DNA of 64,000 nucleotides, taken from the NCBI RefSeq assembly GCF_963677575.1, contig NZ_OY782038.1, positions 4,033,501-4,097,500 on the forward strand. The letters run 5' to 3'. The notes under the pieces are model-generated. The model searched no databases, had not been told where the DNA came from, and saw only the letters and a program-made list of their open reading frames with translations. The position numbers and the translations under genes were made by a program. This stretch comes from an uncultured Draconibacterium sp. (lineage in GTDB: Bacteria > Bacteroidota > Bacteroidia > Bacteroidales > Prolixibacteraceae). Each line of letters opens with the position of its first letter. Positions within the stretch are counted from its first letter, which is position 1. Below, piece by piece: positions 17,066 to 26,145 of this stretch.

Positions 17066-19516
17066 ATGAAAACCAACAAACAACTCCAATTAGCTTTTGA
17101 TTTTGTACAATATACCGGACAAAATATTTTTCTCACCGGGAAGGCCGGAACCGGAAAAACCACTTTTTTGAAAAGCTTGAAAGAGCAGTCTCCCAAACGA
17201 ATGGTAGTGGTTGCGCCAACGGGTGTTGCTGCTATAAATGCGGCAGGAGTTACTATTCATTCATTTTTTCAATTGTCGTTTGCACCGCAGGTGGGGCACG
17301 AGAGTAAACACAGCAGCGAACAGCGGTTTACTAAAGAAAAGATAAATATTATGCGAAGCCTCGATCTTTTGGTAATTGATGAGGTGAGTATGGTAAGGGC
17401 CGATATTTTGGATGCCATTGACCGCACGCTGCGTCGTTTTAAAAACCGGCGCTTACCTTTTGGTGGCGCGCAGGTGTTGATGATCGGTGATTTGCAACAG
17501 CTGGCCCCGGTAGTAAAAAACGAAGAGTGGGGATTGTTACGCCGCGAATACGATACGCCTTATTTCTTCAGCAGCAAAGCACTGCGCGAGTTTCCGCATG
17601 TGAGTATCGAACTTACCGAGGTATTTCGTCAGCAGGATGAAAAGTTTATTTCGGTATTGAATAAGGTGCGCGAGAATAAACTGGATGAAGAAGCGCGGCA
17701 ACTTTTAAACACGCGGCATATTCCTGATTTTGTTCCCGGAGACGAGGACGGTTACATAACACTTTGTACGCACAATGTGAGTGCGCAACGTATCAACGAC
17801 TCAAAACTGGGTGCTTTAACCGGGAAAAAGGAAGTTTTTACTGCTTCGGTTGAGGGGAAATTCCCTGAATATTCGTATCCAACTGATTTTAAGCTTGAAC
17901 TGAAAGTCGGTGCCCAGGTAATGTTTGTTAAAAACGATTCCAATCCTGAAAAGCGCTTTTATAACGGAAAGATCGGTCAGGTGCAGTCGATTGAAAAAGA
18001 CCGTGTTTTTGTGCTGTGTCCGGGCGAAGAAGAGGAGATTGAAGTTGAAGCTCAAAACTGGGAAAACTATAAATACTCAATCGATAAAGAGTCGGGCGAA
18101 ATCCGCGAAGAAATGGAAGGAATGTTCACCCAGGTTCCGTTGAAGCTGGCGTGGGCAATAACCATTCACAAAAGTCAGGGATTAACATTCGAGAAGGCTA
18201 TTATAGATGCCGAAGCTTCATTTGCACATGGGCAGGTTTATGTGGCGTTGAGTCGTTGCAAATCGCTGGAAGGAATGGTGCTTTCATCGCCAATCGCCGG
18301 ACGTAGCATTATCAATGATCAAAAAGTAAGTGGTTTTATTCGCGATGTGGAAGAGAACCAACCCGGTGAACCGGAACTAAATGCTGCAAAACTGGCCTTT
18401 CAAAAAGAGCAGTTGGTAGAAATTTTCCGCTTTTATCGCTCGGAAAATTTATTACGAAACATTGTAAGACTGGTAAATGAAAACAAGGGGAGTTTCCCGG
18501 AAGTTACGATCACGCAGCTGGAGAAAATGCGTAATGAGCATGAAAGTCAGATTGTTATCGTGGCAGCCAAATTCCATAACCAGATTACTGATTTGTTGAG
18601 GCAGCAACCTGATGTGTATCAAAACGAAATTTTGCAGGAACGCATAAAAAAAGCAGCTGCCTATTTTGGAGAAAAGGTACAACATATTATGGCCGATGGA
18701 ATTAAAAAAGTTGATCTGGAAGTTGATAACAAGGAGATAAAACGTCAGCTGAAACGTTATGTGAACGACCTGAAAGATGATGTGCAATTAAAACTAACTG
18801 CATTTGAATCGTGCCTCGAAGGGTTTGATGTAAAACGACTGATGGACTCGCGCGCCAAAACGTTGGTGAAACAAAGTAAATCCTCAGGAAAACAAAAGGC
18901 AAAAGAAATTACTGATTTCGAAAATATCCCAAATCCTGAATTATTTGAGCAACTTCGAAACTACCGAACGGAAAAAGCCGGCGAGCTTGAGATTCCTCCG
19001 TTTATGATTTTTTCGCAAAAAGTACTGTATGCACTGGTAACGTACCTGCCTACCGACGCCGCATCGTTAAAACTAATTAATGGTTTGGGGCCTCGAAAAA
19101 TAACGCAGTTTGGAGCTGATATCGCAGCTATTATCCAGCATTATTGTAACGAGAATAATATTGAAAAAGGTGAGATTCCCTTACAGGAAGCCAAAAAAGA
19201 GAAGAAGAAGAAAGTGGATACGAAGCTGCTTAGTTTCGAGTTGTTTAATTCCGGGAAATCCATTGACGATATTGCAAAAGAACGTGCCCTATCGGGAAAT
19301 ACCATTGAGGGACATTTGGCTCATTACGTTAAGTTGGGAGAGCTGGAAGCTACGCGTTTGGTAGACGAAGCGAAACTGAAAAAAATAGCCGACTATTTTG
19401 AAAAAGCAGAGGATAAATCTTTTGGTGTGGCAAAGTCACATTTTGGCAACGAGGTTAGTTATGGCGAGTTGCGGATTGGTTTGAGTTATTGGGAGTTTCA
19501 AAATAATAATTCTTGA
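17066..19516 (+). CDS. Pif1/RecD-like DNA helicase with HRDC and HTH domains
   Basis: An 816-residue SF1 helicase. Walker A is LTGKAGTGKTTFL (residues about 24-36), followed by APTGVAAINAAG and the Walker B-type VIDEVSMV near 107, GDLQQLAPV near 143, and the late motifs WAITIHKSQGLTFEKA near 365 and YVALSRC near 393. An HRDC-like domain (residues about 630-690) and a C-terminal helix-turn-helix segment (SIDDIAKERALSGNTIEGHL near 735-755) follow. This is a common Bacteroidota architecture, probably in DNA repair. It starts 48 bp after the IS4 element. A short sequence similar to its last residues recurs at 20317. Confidence 0.88.
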   Translation: MKTNKQLQLAFDFVQYTGQNIFLTGKAGTGKTTFLKSLKEQSPKRMVVVAPTGVAAINAAGVTIHSFFQLSFAPQVGHESKHSSEQRFTKEKINIMRSLDLLVIDEVSMVRADILDAIDRTLRRFKNRRLPFGGAQVLMIGDLQQLAPVVKNEEWGLLRREYDTPYFFSSKALREFPHVSIELTEVFRQQDEKFISVLNKVRENKLDEEARQLLNTRHIPDFVPGDEDGYITLCTHNVSAQRINDSKLGALTGKKEVFTASVEGKFPEYSYPTDFKLELKVGAQVMFVKNDSNPEKRFYNGKIGQVQSIEKDRVFVLCPGEEEEIEVEAQNWENYKYSIDKESGEIREEMEGMFTQVPLKLAWAITIHKSQGLTFEKAIIDAEASFAHGQVYVALSRCKSLEGMVLSSPIAGRSIINDQKVSGFIRDVEENQPGEPELNAAKLAFQKEQLVEIFRFYRSENLLRNIVRLVNENKGSFPEVTITQLEKMRNEHESQIVIVAAKFHNQITDLLRQQPDVYQNEILQERIKKAAAYFGEKVQHIMADGIKKVDLEVDNKEIKRQLKRYVNDLKDDVQLKLTAFESCLEGFDVKRLMDSRAKTLVKQSKSSGKQKAKEITDFENIPNPELFEQLRNYRTEKAGELEIPPFMIFSQKVLYALVTYLPTDAASLKLINGLGPRKITQFGADIAAIIQHYCNENNIEKGEIPLQEAKKEKKKKVDTKLLSFELFNSGKSIDDIAKERALSGNTIEGHLAHYVKLGELEATRLVDEAKLKKIADYFEKAEDKSFGVAKSHFGNEVSYGELRIGLSYWEFQNNNS

Positions 19517-19535
19517 TTCAGTAAGTTCCAAATAT

Positions 19536-20312
19536 ATGAGGTACTTCATTATCTATGTTTTAATTCTCATCCCATTTTTGGGGTTCGGTCAGTTTCGAAC
19601 CAACGAAAGGGGAGATGTGATCCCATTTTCGGTTGGTAATCCACAGGTGGATTCTTTAAAAAATGCAGAGCTAATAAATACACTTTATCTGCCGGAATTT
19701 GATAATGATTCTTTGTTTTGGCTACTCAATGCAGAACAAATTATTTTAAGAAGCAGACCATCGGGATATAACAGTTTAATAAATTGTGTTGGAATTTCCA
19801 TGGATACATCATTCAATTTTTTTGAACGTGCATCTAAGATTCAAATTTTAGAAGGCTATTTATGGATCCTTAAAATATACAGCCCAACTGCCACCGGATA
19901 TACGGTTTATATTCGAAAATATCAGGTAAGCAAATATGAATATTTAACGTCTTACTCAGATATGTTGGATTCGGTGCCAAGTCCTTATGAATTGCAAGAA
20001 TATGATGTTTTGACATCCGAAATGAATCCTCGTTTTTATAAAAGAAATAATGCGGATGTGGATAGTGTAATGGATATAAATTATCTGGGTAAACACTTCT
20101 ATCTGGAATACTTTACAAAGGAAGAGAATCCTAAAAACCCGGTATTAATAATCGACGATATTTTTTATCAGTTTTATCCAGGAAATAGTAATAAAAAACT
20201 ACCCGTGTGGCTGACTCAAAAATATCCGTTCTTTGATTTCTCTGAAAGACGATTTAAAGAAGGTTTTAGTTTCGAAGATTTCGAACGATCAAGGCATTCA
20301 GCTAAAGACTGA
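19536..20312 (+). CDS. Secreted protein of unknown function
   Basis: A 258-residue protein with an N-terminal signal peptide (MRYFIIYVLILIPFLGFGQ) and no family that I recognise. The mature part is rich in Tyr, Asn and Asp, without Cys pairs, repeats or transmembrane segments. The gene is more AT-rich than the helicase before it and the kinase after it. It is 19 bp downstream of the helicase and is followed by a helicase-tail-like remnant, which suggests that it was inserted near the 3' end of the helicase gene. It is probably periplasmic or outer-membrane-exposed; no function is proposed. Confidence 0.7.
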   Translation: MRYFIIYVLILIPFLGFGQFRTNERGDVIPFSVGNPQVDSLKNAELINTLYLPEFDNDSLFWLLNAEQIILRSRPSGYNSLINCVGISMDTSFNFFERASKIQILEGYLWILKIYSPTATGYTVYIRKYQVSKYEYLTSYSDMLDSVPSPYELQEYDVLTSEMNPRFYKRNNADVDSVMDINYLGKHFYLEYFTKEENPKNPVLIIDDIFYQFYPGNSNKKLPVWLTQKYPFFDFSERRFKEGFSFEDFERSRHSAKD

Positions 20313-20316
20313 GCCG

Positions 20317-20367
20317 TTTGGAAATAACCTAACTTATCACGAACTTCGCATTGCGCTGGTTAACTAA
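20317..20367 (+). pseudogene. Remnant resembling the helicase C-terminus
   Basis: Read in this frame the DNA encodes FGNNLTYHELRIALVN and a stop, matching the tail of the helicase at 19442 onward (FGNEVSYGELRIGLSYWEF) at 9 of the first 14 positions and conservatively at most others. It has no start codon of its own and lies between the unknown secreted gene and the sensor kinase. At DNA level the two tails are clearly diverged, so this is not a recent duplication. Confidence 0.55.
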
Positions 20368-20380
20368 TATTTGTTTTACC

Positions 20381-23300
20381 ATGAAACGATTGTGCTGTCT
20401 TCTGATTTTTAACTTTGCGCTGCTGTCATATGCTTTCTCCCGCGAACTTACTTTTTCTAATTATTCAATCAATGAAGGGCTGTCGCAAAGTGTTGTGAAC
20501 TGTCTGTTTCAGGATTCCCTGGGATATATCTGGGTGGGTACACAAAACGGCCTGAACCGTTTCGACGGCGAACATTTTAGGATTTATCGTTATCTGCCAA
20601 ACGATTCTTTTTCCCTTTCTAATAACTGGATTTATGCCATTTCTGAAGACAGGCAGGGGAATTTATGGATCGGCACCAAAGGAGGCCTGAATAAATATCT
20701 ACGCGAAAAAGATTGTTTTGAGCGAATAAATTATAACACCGGTTACGATCCAGAGGTGAGCACGCACAGTTACAATAACCTCCTTTTAAGCAACGGGAAG
20801 ATGCTTGTACACACGCCACCGGTAATTTCTGTTTTTGAACCCGAAGCGCAGCAATTTTCGCACTTTCAAAGCGATGTTCTTTTCGATCCTGCTATAAAAG
20901 ATGTACAACTTCCCGTTTTGGAAGATCGCGAAGGCACACTCTGGACAGGATGCACGGAGGGTATTGCAGTCTTTTCATTTCCCGAAGAAGAATTTACTTG
21001 CTACCCGTTTTTGTACAGTAGTGGCGATACGGTGGAGCAGGCAAATGTTACCGAATTATTTCAGGATTCGAAATCCCGAATCTGGGCCGGGACAACCGAA
21101 GGATTATATCTTTTTAATCGTGAAAAGAAAGGATTTGAAGAGCACGTTTTTGCACTAACATCAAGCGAAGAATTTTCTTTTAGCACTTGCATTCGTAGCA
21201 TCGTTGAAAACCAATCGGGGCAACTGATTGTGGGGACGGAAGGTAACGGGATTTTTATTCTGACTGAAGAATCGGGGCAATACTTCATTGAGAATCTAAC
21301 CTCGGAAAACAGCGGGCTGGCGCATAATATTGTTCAGAGTTTATTGATCGACAAATCGGAAAACCTGTGGGTAGGTACATTGGCCGGTATCAGCAAAACC
21401 GATTTAAAAATGGATAAGTTCCGGCTTTTCCGAGATGGAAACTCGCCAACATCGGTTGATCTGCAGGGAAATGTAATTGCCGGAATGCTAAAAAATGATG
21501 ATGGAAAACTGTGGATCGGTAACTGGGGACAAGGACTAAATATTGTTGATCCGGAAAACAATGAGGTGGAACATTTTTCATCGCAGGAAAGTGGTAGTCA
21601 TTATCTGCCAAACGATTTTGTTCATGTAGTCTTTAAGGATCAAGAGGGAGTAATTTGGCTAGGGACACGGGATGGAATCTCTATTTGGAATGAACAGAAA
21701 AGGTTGTTTGAAGATTGGCGGCAATTTTTTAATCGCCCCGACTGGCCTGCATTGGAAAACACCCGTATTTATCACATCATTCAGGATACAAACGATCGTT
21801 TCTGGATCGGCACTTCGGTTGGAGTTTTTCTTGTAGCCCAAAAATCAGATGAGGTTATACGATTTGATCAGCAGGAAGAAGGTTCGAGAAAAATTAGTTC
21901 GAACCTGATTTATACTTTGTTGGAAGATTCTGACGGATTGATTTGGATGGCAACAATTGGTGGTTTGGATGTCTATAATCCGGCAACAGATAAGCTAATA
22001 TATTACAACAAAGCAGAAGGAGAGCTAAGCAGCGATTTTGTTATTTCGTTGTGTGAAGACAGCCGGCGAAGAATTTGGATCGGTACCAATGCGGCACTCA
22101 ATATTTTTGACAAAAATACACAGCAGTTTAGCTATTTGGATGAGAAAGATGGCCTGCCCAGTAATTACATTTACGAGATTGTTGAAGACAAGAATCAGGA
22201 TTTATGGTTTGCCACAGGCAATGGTTTGTGTCGGTACAATCTGGATAAAAATGAGATACAGGTTTTTACTCCCGAAGATGGATTGCAAAGTTCTGAATTT
22301 AACCTTCGTGCAGCATTTTGTGCCGACGATGGCGAGTTACTATTTGGCGGAATGAATGGTTTTAACACTTTTTACCCCGACTCGTTGAAAGGCAATCCAT
22401 ATGTGCCAACTATTGTTTTTACGGCTTTTACAACCACCAGTAACAATCAACAACGCGAGATAAATATTGCAACAGAATCGAAGGTGGTTTTAAAACACGA
22501 TGTACAATCGTTTACCGTTGAATTTGCTGCCCTTGAATTTACCAATGCACACAAAAACAATTATGCCTATAAAATGGAGGGCATTTCAAACGAGTGGAAT
22601 GAAATTGCAAACCGCAAGTTTGTACCATTTTTTGCTTTGCCGGCCGGCGAATATACTTTTTCGGTTAAGGGCTCAAATAACGATGGTGTTTGGAATCAGG
22701 AAAGAGTGAGCTTGCAGATCGTAGTTCTGCCTCCGTGGTGGCGAAGTAAAACGGCTTACCTGTCTTATTTTATACTGATCATTATCGGCATCTGGTTATT
22801 TATAAAATTGCGCGAACGACGTCTACAGCAGGAAAAAGTCAGGCTGGAGAAAAAAGTGTTGGAACGTACGATTCAGATTAAAGAGCAGAACGAAGTAATT
22901 ATCGCTAAAAACAAAGAATTGAACGAGCTAAATCGTACAAAAGACAAATTCTTCTCCATAATCGGGCACGATCTTCGTAATCATTTTAATATCATTATTG
23001 GCTTTTCCGAAAATCTGCTGATGAGTTTCAAAAATATGGATGCAGCCAATCAGGAGCGCCATATTTCGAATATTTACAAATCGTCGATACGGGCTAATGG
23101 CTTGTTGGGTAATCTGTTAACCTGGGCAAGGTTGCAGCGAAATGCCATCACCTTTAATCCTGAGCCAATAAATGTTACCGAAAAAATCAGGGAGTTATTA
23201 CGTTTTCATGATGAGGCCGCGTTAAAAAAGAATATACTGATTGAAGTGTATGCAAAAGAAGAACTTGTTGCCAATGCCGATGTGAATATGTTCTCTACAG

Positions 23301-23626
23301 TCGTGCGAAACCTGCTTGCCAATGCGATAAAATTTACGCACAACGATGGAGAAATAGTGGTTTCTGTATTAAACGAAAACGGCTGGTGCGCAGTGAAAAT
23401 CAAAGATAACGGAATTGGAATACCAGAAGATAAACTGAGAAGTATTTTCAGTATTGAAAGTACCGAAGTTACCCGGGGAACAAATGGCGAAAAGGGCACC
23501 GGACTGGGACTGGTGCTTTGTAAAGAATTTGTTGAGAAGCATGGCGGAAAAATAAGTGTTGAAAGTGAAGTTGGAAAAGGAAGCAAATTTATGTTTACTT
23601 TGACTCTTAATGAGACTTCGATATAA
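20381..23626 (+). CDS. Propeller-type sensor histidine kinase
   Basis: A 1081-residue membrane sensor: signal peptide (residues 1-21), two-component regulator propeller repeats (WVGTQNGLNRFDG, WIGTKGGLNKY, WIGTNAALNIFD and others) to about residue 660, a Y_Y_Y domain to about 780, one membrane helix near 790-812, a coiled linker, HisKA (IGHDLRNHFNIIIGF, phospho-His near 864) and HATPase (NLLANAIKFTH; DNGIGIP; GTGLGLVL). The ATG at 20381 precedes the signal peptide; an upstream TTG is inside the helicase remnant. There is no receiver or AraC domain, so unlike classical hybrid two-component systems it needs a separate response regulator, and none is adjacent. Confidence 0.92.
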   Translation: MKRLCCLLIFNFALLSYAFSRELTFSNYSINEGLSQSVVNCLFQDSLGYIWVGTQNGLNRFDGEHFRIYRYLPNDSFSLSNNWIYAISEDRQGNLWIGTKGGLNKYLREKDCFERINYNTGYDPEVSTHSYNNLLLSNGKMLVHTPPVISVFEPEAQQFSHFQSDVLFDPAIKDVQLPVLEDREGTLWTGCTEGIAVFSFPEEEFTCYPFLYSSGDTVEQANVTELFQDSKSRIWAGTTEGLYLFNREKKGFEEHVFALTSSEEFSFSTCIRSIVENQSGQLIVGTEGNGIFILTEESGQYFIENLTSENSGLAHNIVQSLLIDKSENLWVGTLAGISKTDLKMDKFRLFRDGNSPTSVDLQGNVIAGMLKNDDGKLWIGNWGQGLNIVDPENNEVEHFSSQESGSHYLPNDFVHVVFKDQEGVIWLGTRDGISIWNEQKRLFEDWRQFFNRPDWPALENTRIYHIIQDTNDRFWIGTSVGVFLVAQKSDEVIRFDQQEEGSRKISSNLIYTLLEDSDGLIWMATIGGLDVYNPATDKLIYYNKAEGELSSDFVISLCEDSRRRIWIGTNAALNIFDKNTQQFSYLDEKDGLPSNYIYEIVEDKNQDLWFATGNGLCRYNLDKNEIQVFTPEDGLQSSEFNLRAAFCADDGELLFGGMNGFNTFYPDSLKGNPYVPTIVFTAFTTTSNNQQREINIATESKVVLKHDVQSFTVEFAALEFTNAHKNNYAYKMEGISNEWNEIANRKFVPFFALPAGEYTFSVKGSNNDGVWNQERVSLQIVVLPPWWRSKTAYLSYFILIIIGIWLFIKLRERRLQQEKVRLEKKVLERTIQIKEQNEVIIAKNKELNELNRTKDKFFSIIGHDLRNHFNIIIGFSENLLMSFKNMDAANQERHISNIYKSSIRANGLLGNLLTWARLQRNAITFNPEPINVTEKIRELLRFHDEAALKKNILIEVYAKEELVANADVNMFSTVVRNLLANAIKFTHNDGEIVVSVLNENGWCAVKIKDNGIGIPEDKLRSIFSIESTEVTRGTNGEKGTGLGLVLCKEFVEKHGGKISVESEVGKGSKFMFTLTLNETSI

Positions 23627-24335
23627 CAAAATAGCAATTTCATTCGTGTTTCTTCTTACGCTGGCAGCTTGTAAAACAGCTCCACAGAAACCGGAGAAAG
23701 TGGGACAAAACATTCTTGAAAATATACAATGGCAGGATCAACCAAATGTGCGTCAGGCTTTGGTGGTTTTTAATTCTGCTCCCGATAATCATCAGGCAAA
23801 TTTACTTGCTTACGAGAAAACAGAGCAGGGGTGGCAACCTGTTTTCGAGGTGATACCGGCAGGTATTGGCGAAAATGGCTTTGCTCCACCAAACGAAAAA
23901 GTTGAAGGTGATGGAAAATCACCAACTGGTATTTTTGCTCTCGGAAGACTGTTTACTTACATGGATAGTGCCGATACAAAAATGTCGTATCAGAAAACCA
24001 CTGCAACGGACAAGTGGATCGACGATCCTGAGTCGGAAGATTACAATCGTTACGTGCAGGGCGGAACCGATGCAAAATCATACGAAAACCTGTTGCTAAA
24101 AAGCAATGCTTACAAATATTGTATGGTAATTGAATACAATACAATTCCGGTAGTAAAAGGCAAGGGAAGTGCTATTTTCTTTCACTTGAATAAAACCGGC
24201 AATGAGTCAACAGCAGGCTGTGTAGCCATAACCGAAGGAAATATGCTTCGGGTGCTAAAATGGCTCGATCCAAAAAGCAATCCACACATAATTATGGGAA
24301 ATAAGGATGAATTGCTTTCAGGATTTAGCCAATAA
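23610..24335 (+). CDS. L,D-transpeptidase (YkuD) lipoprotein
   Basis: A 241-residue protein with a lipobox (LTLAAC, Cys at residue about 21), so it is membrane-anchored on the periplasmic side. The YkuD-type catalytic motif is HLNKTGNESTAGCVAI with the nucleophilic Cys near residue 203, preceded by GDGKSPTGIFALG near 102. Such enzymes crosslink or modify peptidoglycan; some related members are only carboxypeptidases. The start overlaps the kinase 3' end by 17 bp, suggesting translational coupling. The gene converges on fsa with 10 bp between their stops. Confidence 0.85.
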   Translation: MRLRYNKIAISFVFLLTLAACKTAPQKPEKVGQNILENIQWQDQPNVRQALVVFNSAPDNHQANLLAYEKTEQGWQPVFEVIPAGIGENGFAPPNEKVEGDGKSPTGIFALGRLFTYMDSADTKMSYQKTTATDKWIDDPESEDYNRYVQGGTDAKSYENLLLKSNAYKYCMVIEYNTIPVVKGKGSAIFFHLNKTGNESTAGCVAITEGNMLRVLKWLDPKSNPHIIMGNKDELLSGFSQ

Positions 24336-24345
24336 TTACTTCTCG

Positions 24346-25008
24346 CTAAAAGATATTGTACAAACCTTCGCCGTCTTCTTCAAACTGTGCAATGCTGATA
24401 TCGGTCATTGGGTGTTTGATCAGCTGGAAAAGCAACTCCGGGCTGATAGTCGCCGACTGTGCTCCGGCCATACTCACACGGTGAATCTGGTCGACAGTTT
24501 TGAAACTGGCTGCCAGTACTTTGGTATCCAGATTAAATTCTTTGGTGTTTTTTACAATGTCGCCAACAACTTCAATTCCGTGCGACGAAATATTGTCCAA
24601 TCGGCTAACGTAAGGTGCAACAAAATCGGCTCCGGCGCGCGATGCTACCAATGCCTGCTGTTGTGTAAAAATAGCTGTTGCCGTTACATTTATACCTGCA
24701 TCTTTTAGTATGCGCATGGCTTTGTAACCTTCTATCGATACGGGGATTTTTGCATAAAAATTATCGCCCAGATTAAAGTAGCTTTTGTAGGTTTTCGCCT
24801 CGGCTACCATATCATCGGCTTTTTCAGACATCACCTGAACGTGAATGCTTCCTTTGTCAACAATTTCAATAATGTTTTGAATCGCTTCTGATAGTTTTAA
24901 ACCCGATTGTTTTAAAATGGTTGGATTTGTGGTAACGCCTGTTAATGGAAAAAAATCGTACAAATCCTTTAATGCTTGAATGTCTGCGGTGTCTGCCAGA
25001 TAAATCAT
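24346..25008 (-). CDS. fsa: Fructose-6-phosphate aldolase / transaldolase-like (FSA/TalC family)
   Basis: A 220-residue short transaldolase-family protein. The Schiff-base lysine is in FYAKIPVS near residue 85, with GVTTNPTIL near 24 and the phosphate-binding GAQSATIS near 177. The family contains fructose-6-phosphate aldolase and small transaldolases; sequence alone does not separate them safely. The gene converges on the L,D-transpeptidase gene and has its own exact -7 box 63-70 bp upstream. Confidence 0.9.
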   Translation of the reverse strand: MIYLADTADIQALKDLYDFFPLTGVTTNPTILKQSGLKLSEAIQNIIEIVDKGSIHVQVMSEKADDMVAEAKTYKSYFNLGDNFYAKIPVSIEGYKAMRILKDAGINVTATAIFTQQQALVASRAGADFVAPYVSRLDNISSHGIEVVGDIVKNTKEFNLDTKVLAASFKTVDQIHRVSMAGAQSATISPELLFQLIKHPMTDISIAQFEEDGEGLYNIF

Positions 25009-25070
25009 CTTTATTTTATTTTTTGGTTGAAATAAAATTTAAGCGATCAGTTCTGTTTTAGTAAGCACTG

Positions 25071-25078
25071 CAAAGATA
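25071..25078 (-). promoter_or_regulatory. Promoter -7 box of fsa
   Basis: TATCTTTG on the minus strand, an exact TAnnTTTG match 63 bp upstream of the fsa ATG. The rest of the 308-bp divergent gap (25009-25316) holds a TTACTTTG box near 25269-25276 that may serve the M23 peptidase gene; nothing else was seen. Confidence 0.65.
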
Positions 25079-25316
25079 TATATGATTTCCCGGAGGCGAT
25101 TCTTTTTTTGGGTTTCAGCATATGTTGTTAACATGAAATGAGCATAAGAATGAAATTTATGCCATGAGAAATTATTAAAAACCGGTGTAAATTCTCTGTT
25201 AGCAGAAGGCTTGTCTAGGAAACTTAAAATTTTTAATTGATGAAATTGTTTCGTCGGAGAATATTCTTCTTACTTTGTCGTTTTCAATTCCAGAATCTTT
25301 TGACTTTTTTTGTAGC

Positions 25317-26105
25317 ATGATATTTAGACGAGGGGGAATTTTTTGTTTGCTGCTTTTTGCAGTGTTTGTTGCTTTCGGGCAAAGTAAAATAGTTACTGCT
25401 TTGGATGTTTCAAATGTGGAGAAAAACATAAATGTAGAGGGTTTCAGAGCTTCATTGGATAGCTTCCCGGAATCGGCACAGAAAGGCTACCTGGAGCAGT
25501 TTATTGTTCCCGGAAATGACGGATATATTATCAGTCGTTTTGGCCCGCGCTCGGGGCGTATGCACTACGGCACCGATATAAAAATGTATAAAGGCGATAC
25601 TATCGTGGCAACACAAAGCGGCGTTATTGCCCGTTCGAACTGGGGGTATGGTTTTGGGCGGCTGGTGGTTATTCAACATCGAAATAATATTCAAACGTAT
25701 TACGCTCATCTTACTAAATTTCTGAAGAATAAAGGCGATAAAGTGGAAAAGGGAGAACCGATTGGTTTGGCCGGAAGTACAGGGCGCGCACGTGGTTCGC
25801 ATTTGCACTTTGAGATGCGCGAAAACGGACAGCCTTTTGATCCCGAACTGGTGTTTGATTTTAAAGAAGAAAAAATACGCGACGACGCATACGATATGGA
25901 AAGTTTAATGGCGCTACACAAAAAGCTAAAACCAAAAGGTTACTCTACAAATGTTGCAGTGCCCGAATATTACAAGGTGCGATCGGGCGATTCGCTGTGG
26001 GTGATCTCTCGGAAGTTTAAAACATCGATTAATGAGTTGTGCCGTTTGAACAATATTTCGGAAAACTCCGTATTGCGAATTGGGCAACCACTGAGAATGT
26101 ACTAG
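25317..26105 (+). CDS. M23 metallopeptidase with C-terminal LysM
   Basis: A 262-residue secreted peptidoglycan hydrolase. The signal peptide is MIFRRGGIFCLLLFAVFVAF. The M23 domain carries the zinc ligands in MHYGTD (residue about 82) and SHLHFEMR (about 162), with the conserved YAHL near 124. A LysM domain (YYKVRSGDSLWVISRKF) occupies residues about 215-262. The ATG at 25317 is preferred over an upstream in-frame codon because it starts the signal peptide. It may act at the divisome or in remodelling; the alpha/beta hydrolase downstream is probably independent. Confidence 0.9.
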   Translation: MIFRRGGIFCLLLFAVFVAFGQSKIVTALDVSNVEKNINVEGFRASLDSFPESAQKGYLEQFIVPGNDGYIISRFGPRSGRMHYGTDIKMYKGDTIVATQSGVIARSNWGYGFGRLVVIQHRNNIQTYYAHLTKFLKNKGDKVEKGEPIGLAGSTGRARGSHLHFEMRENGQPFDPELVFDFKEEKIRDDAYDMESLMALHKKLKPKGYSTNVAVPEYYKVRSGDSLWVISRKFKTSINELCRLNNISENSVLRIGQPLRMY

Positions 26106-26145
26106 CCAAACGATTTGCGGAATTATCAATAAAACTAAAACAAAA

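Noticed and set aside
24307..24708. ORF opposite the fsa 3' end
   Set aside because: Shadow of fsa; Cys-rich sequence without a family.
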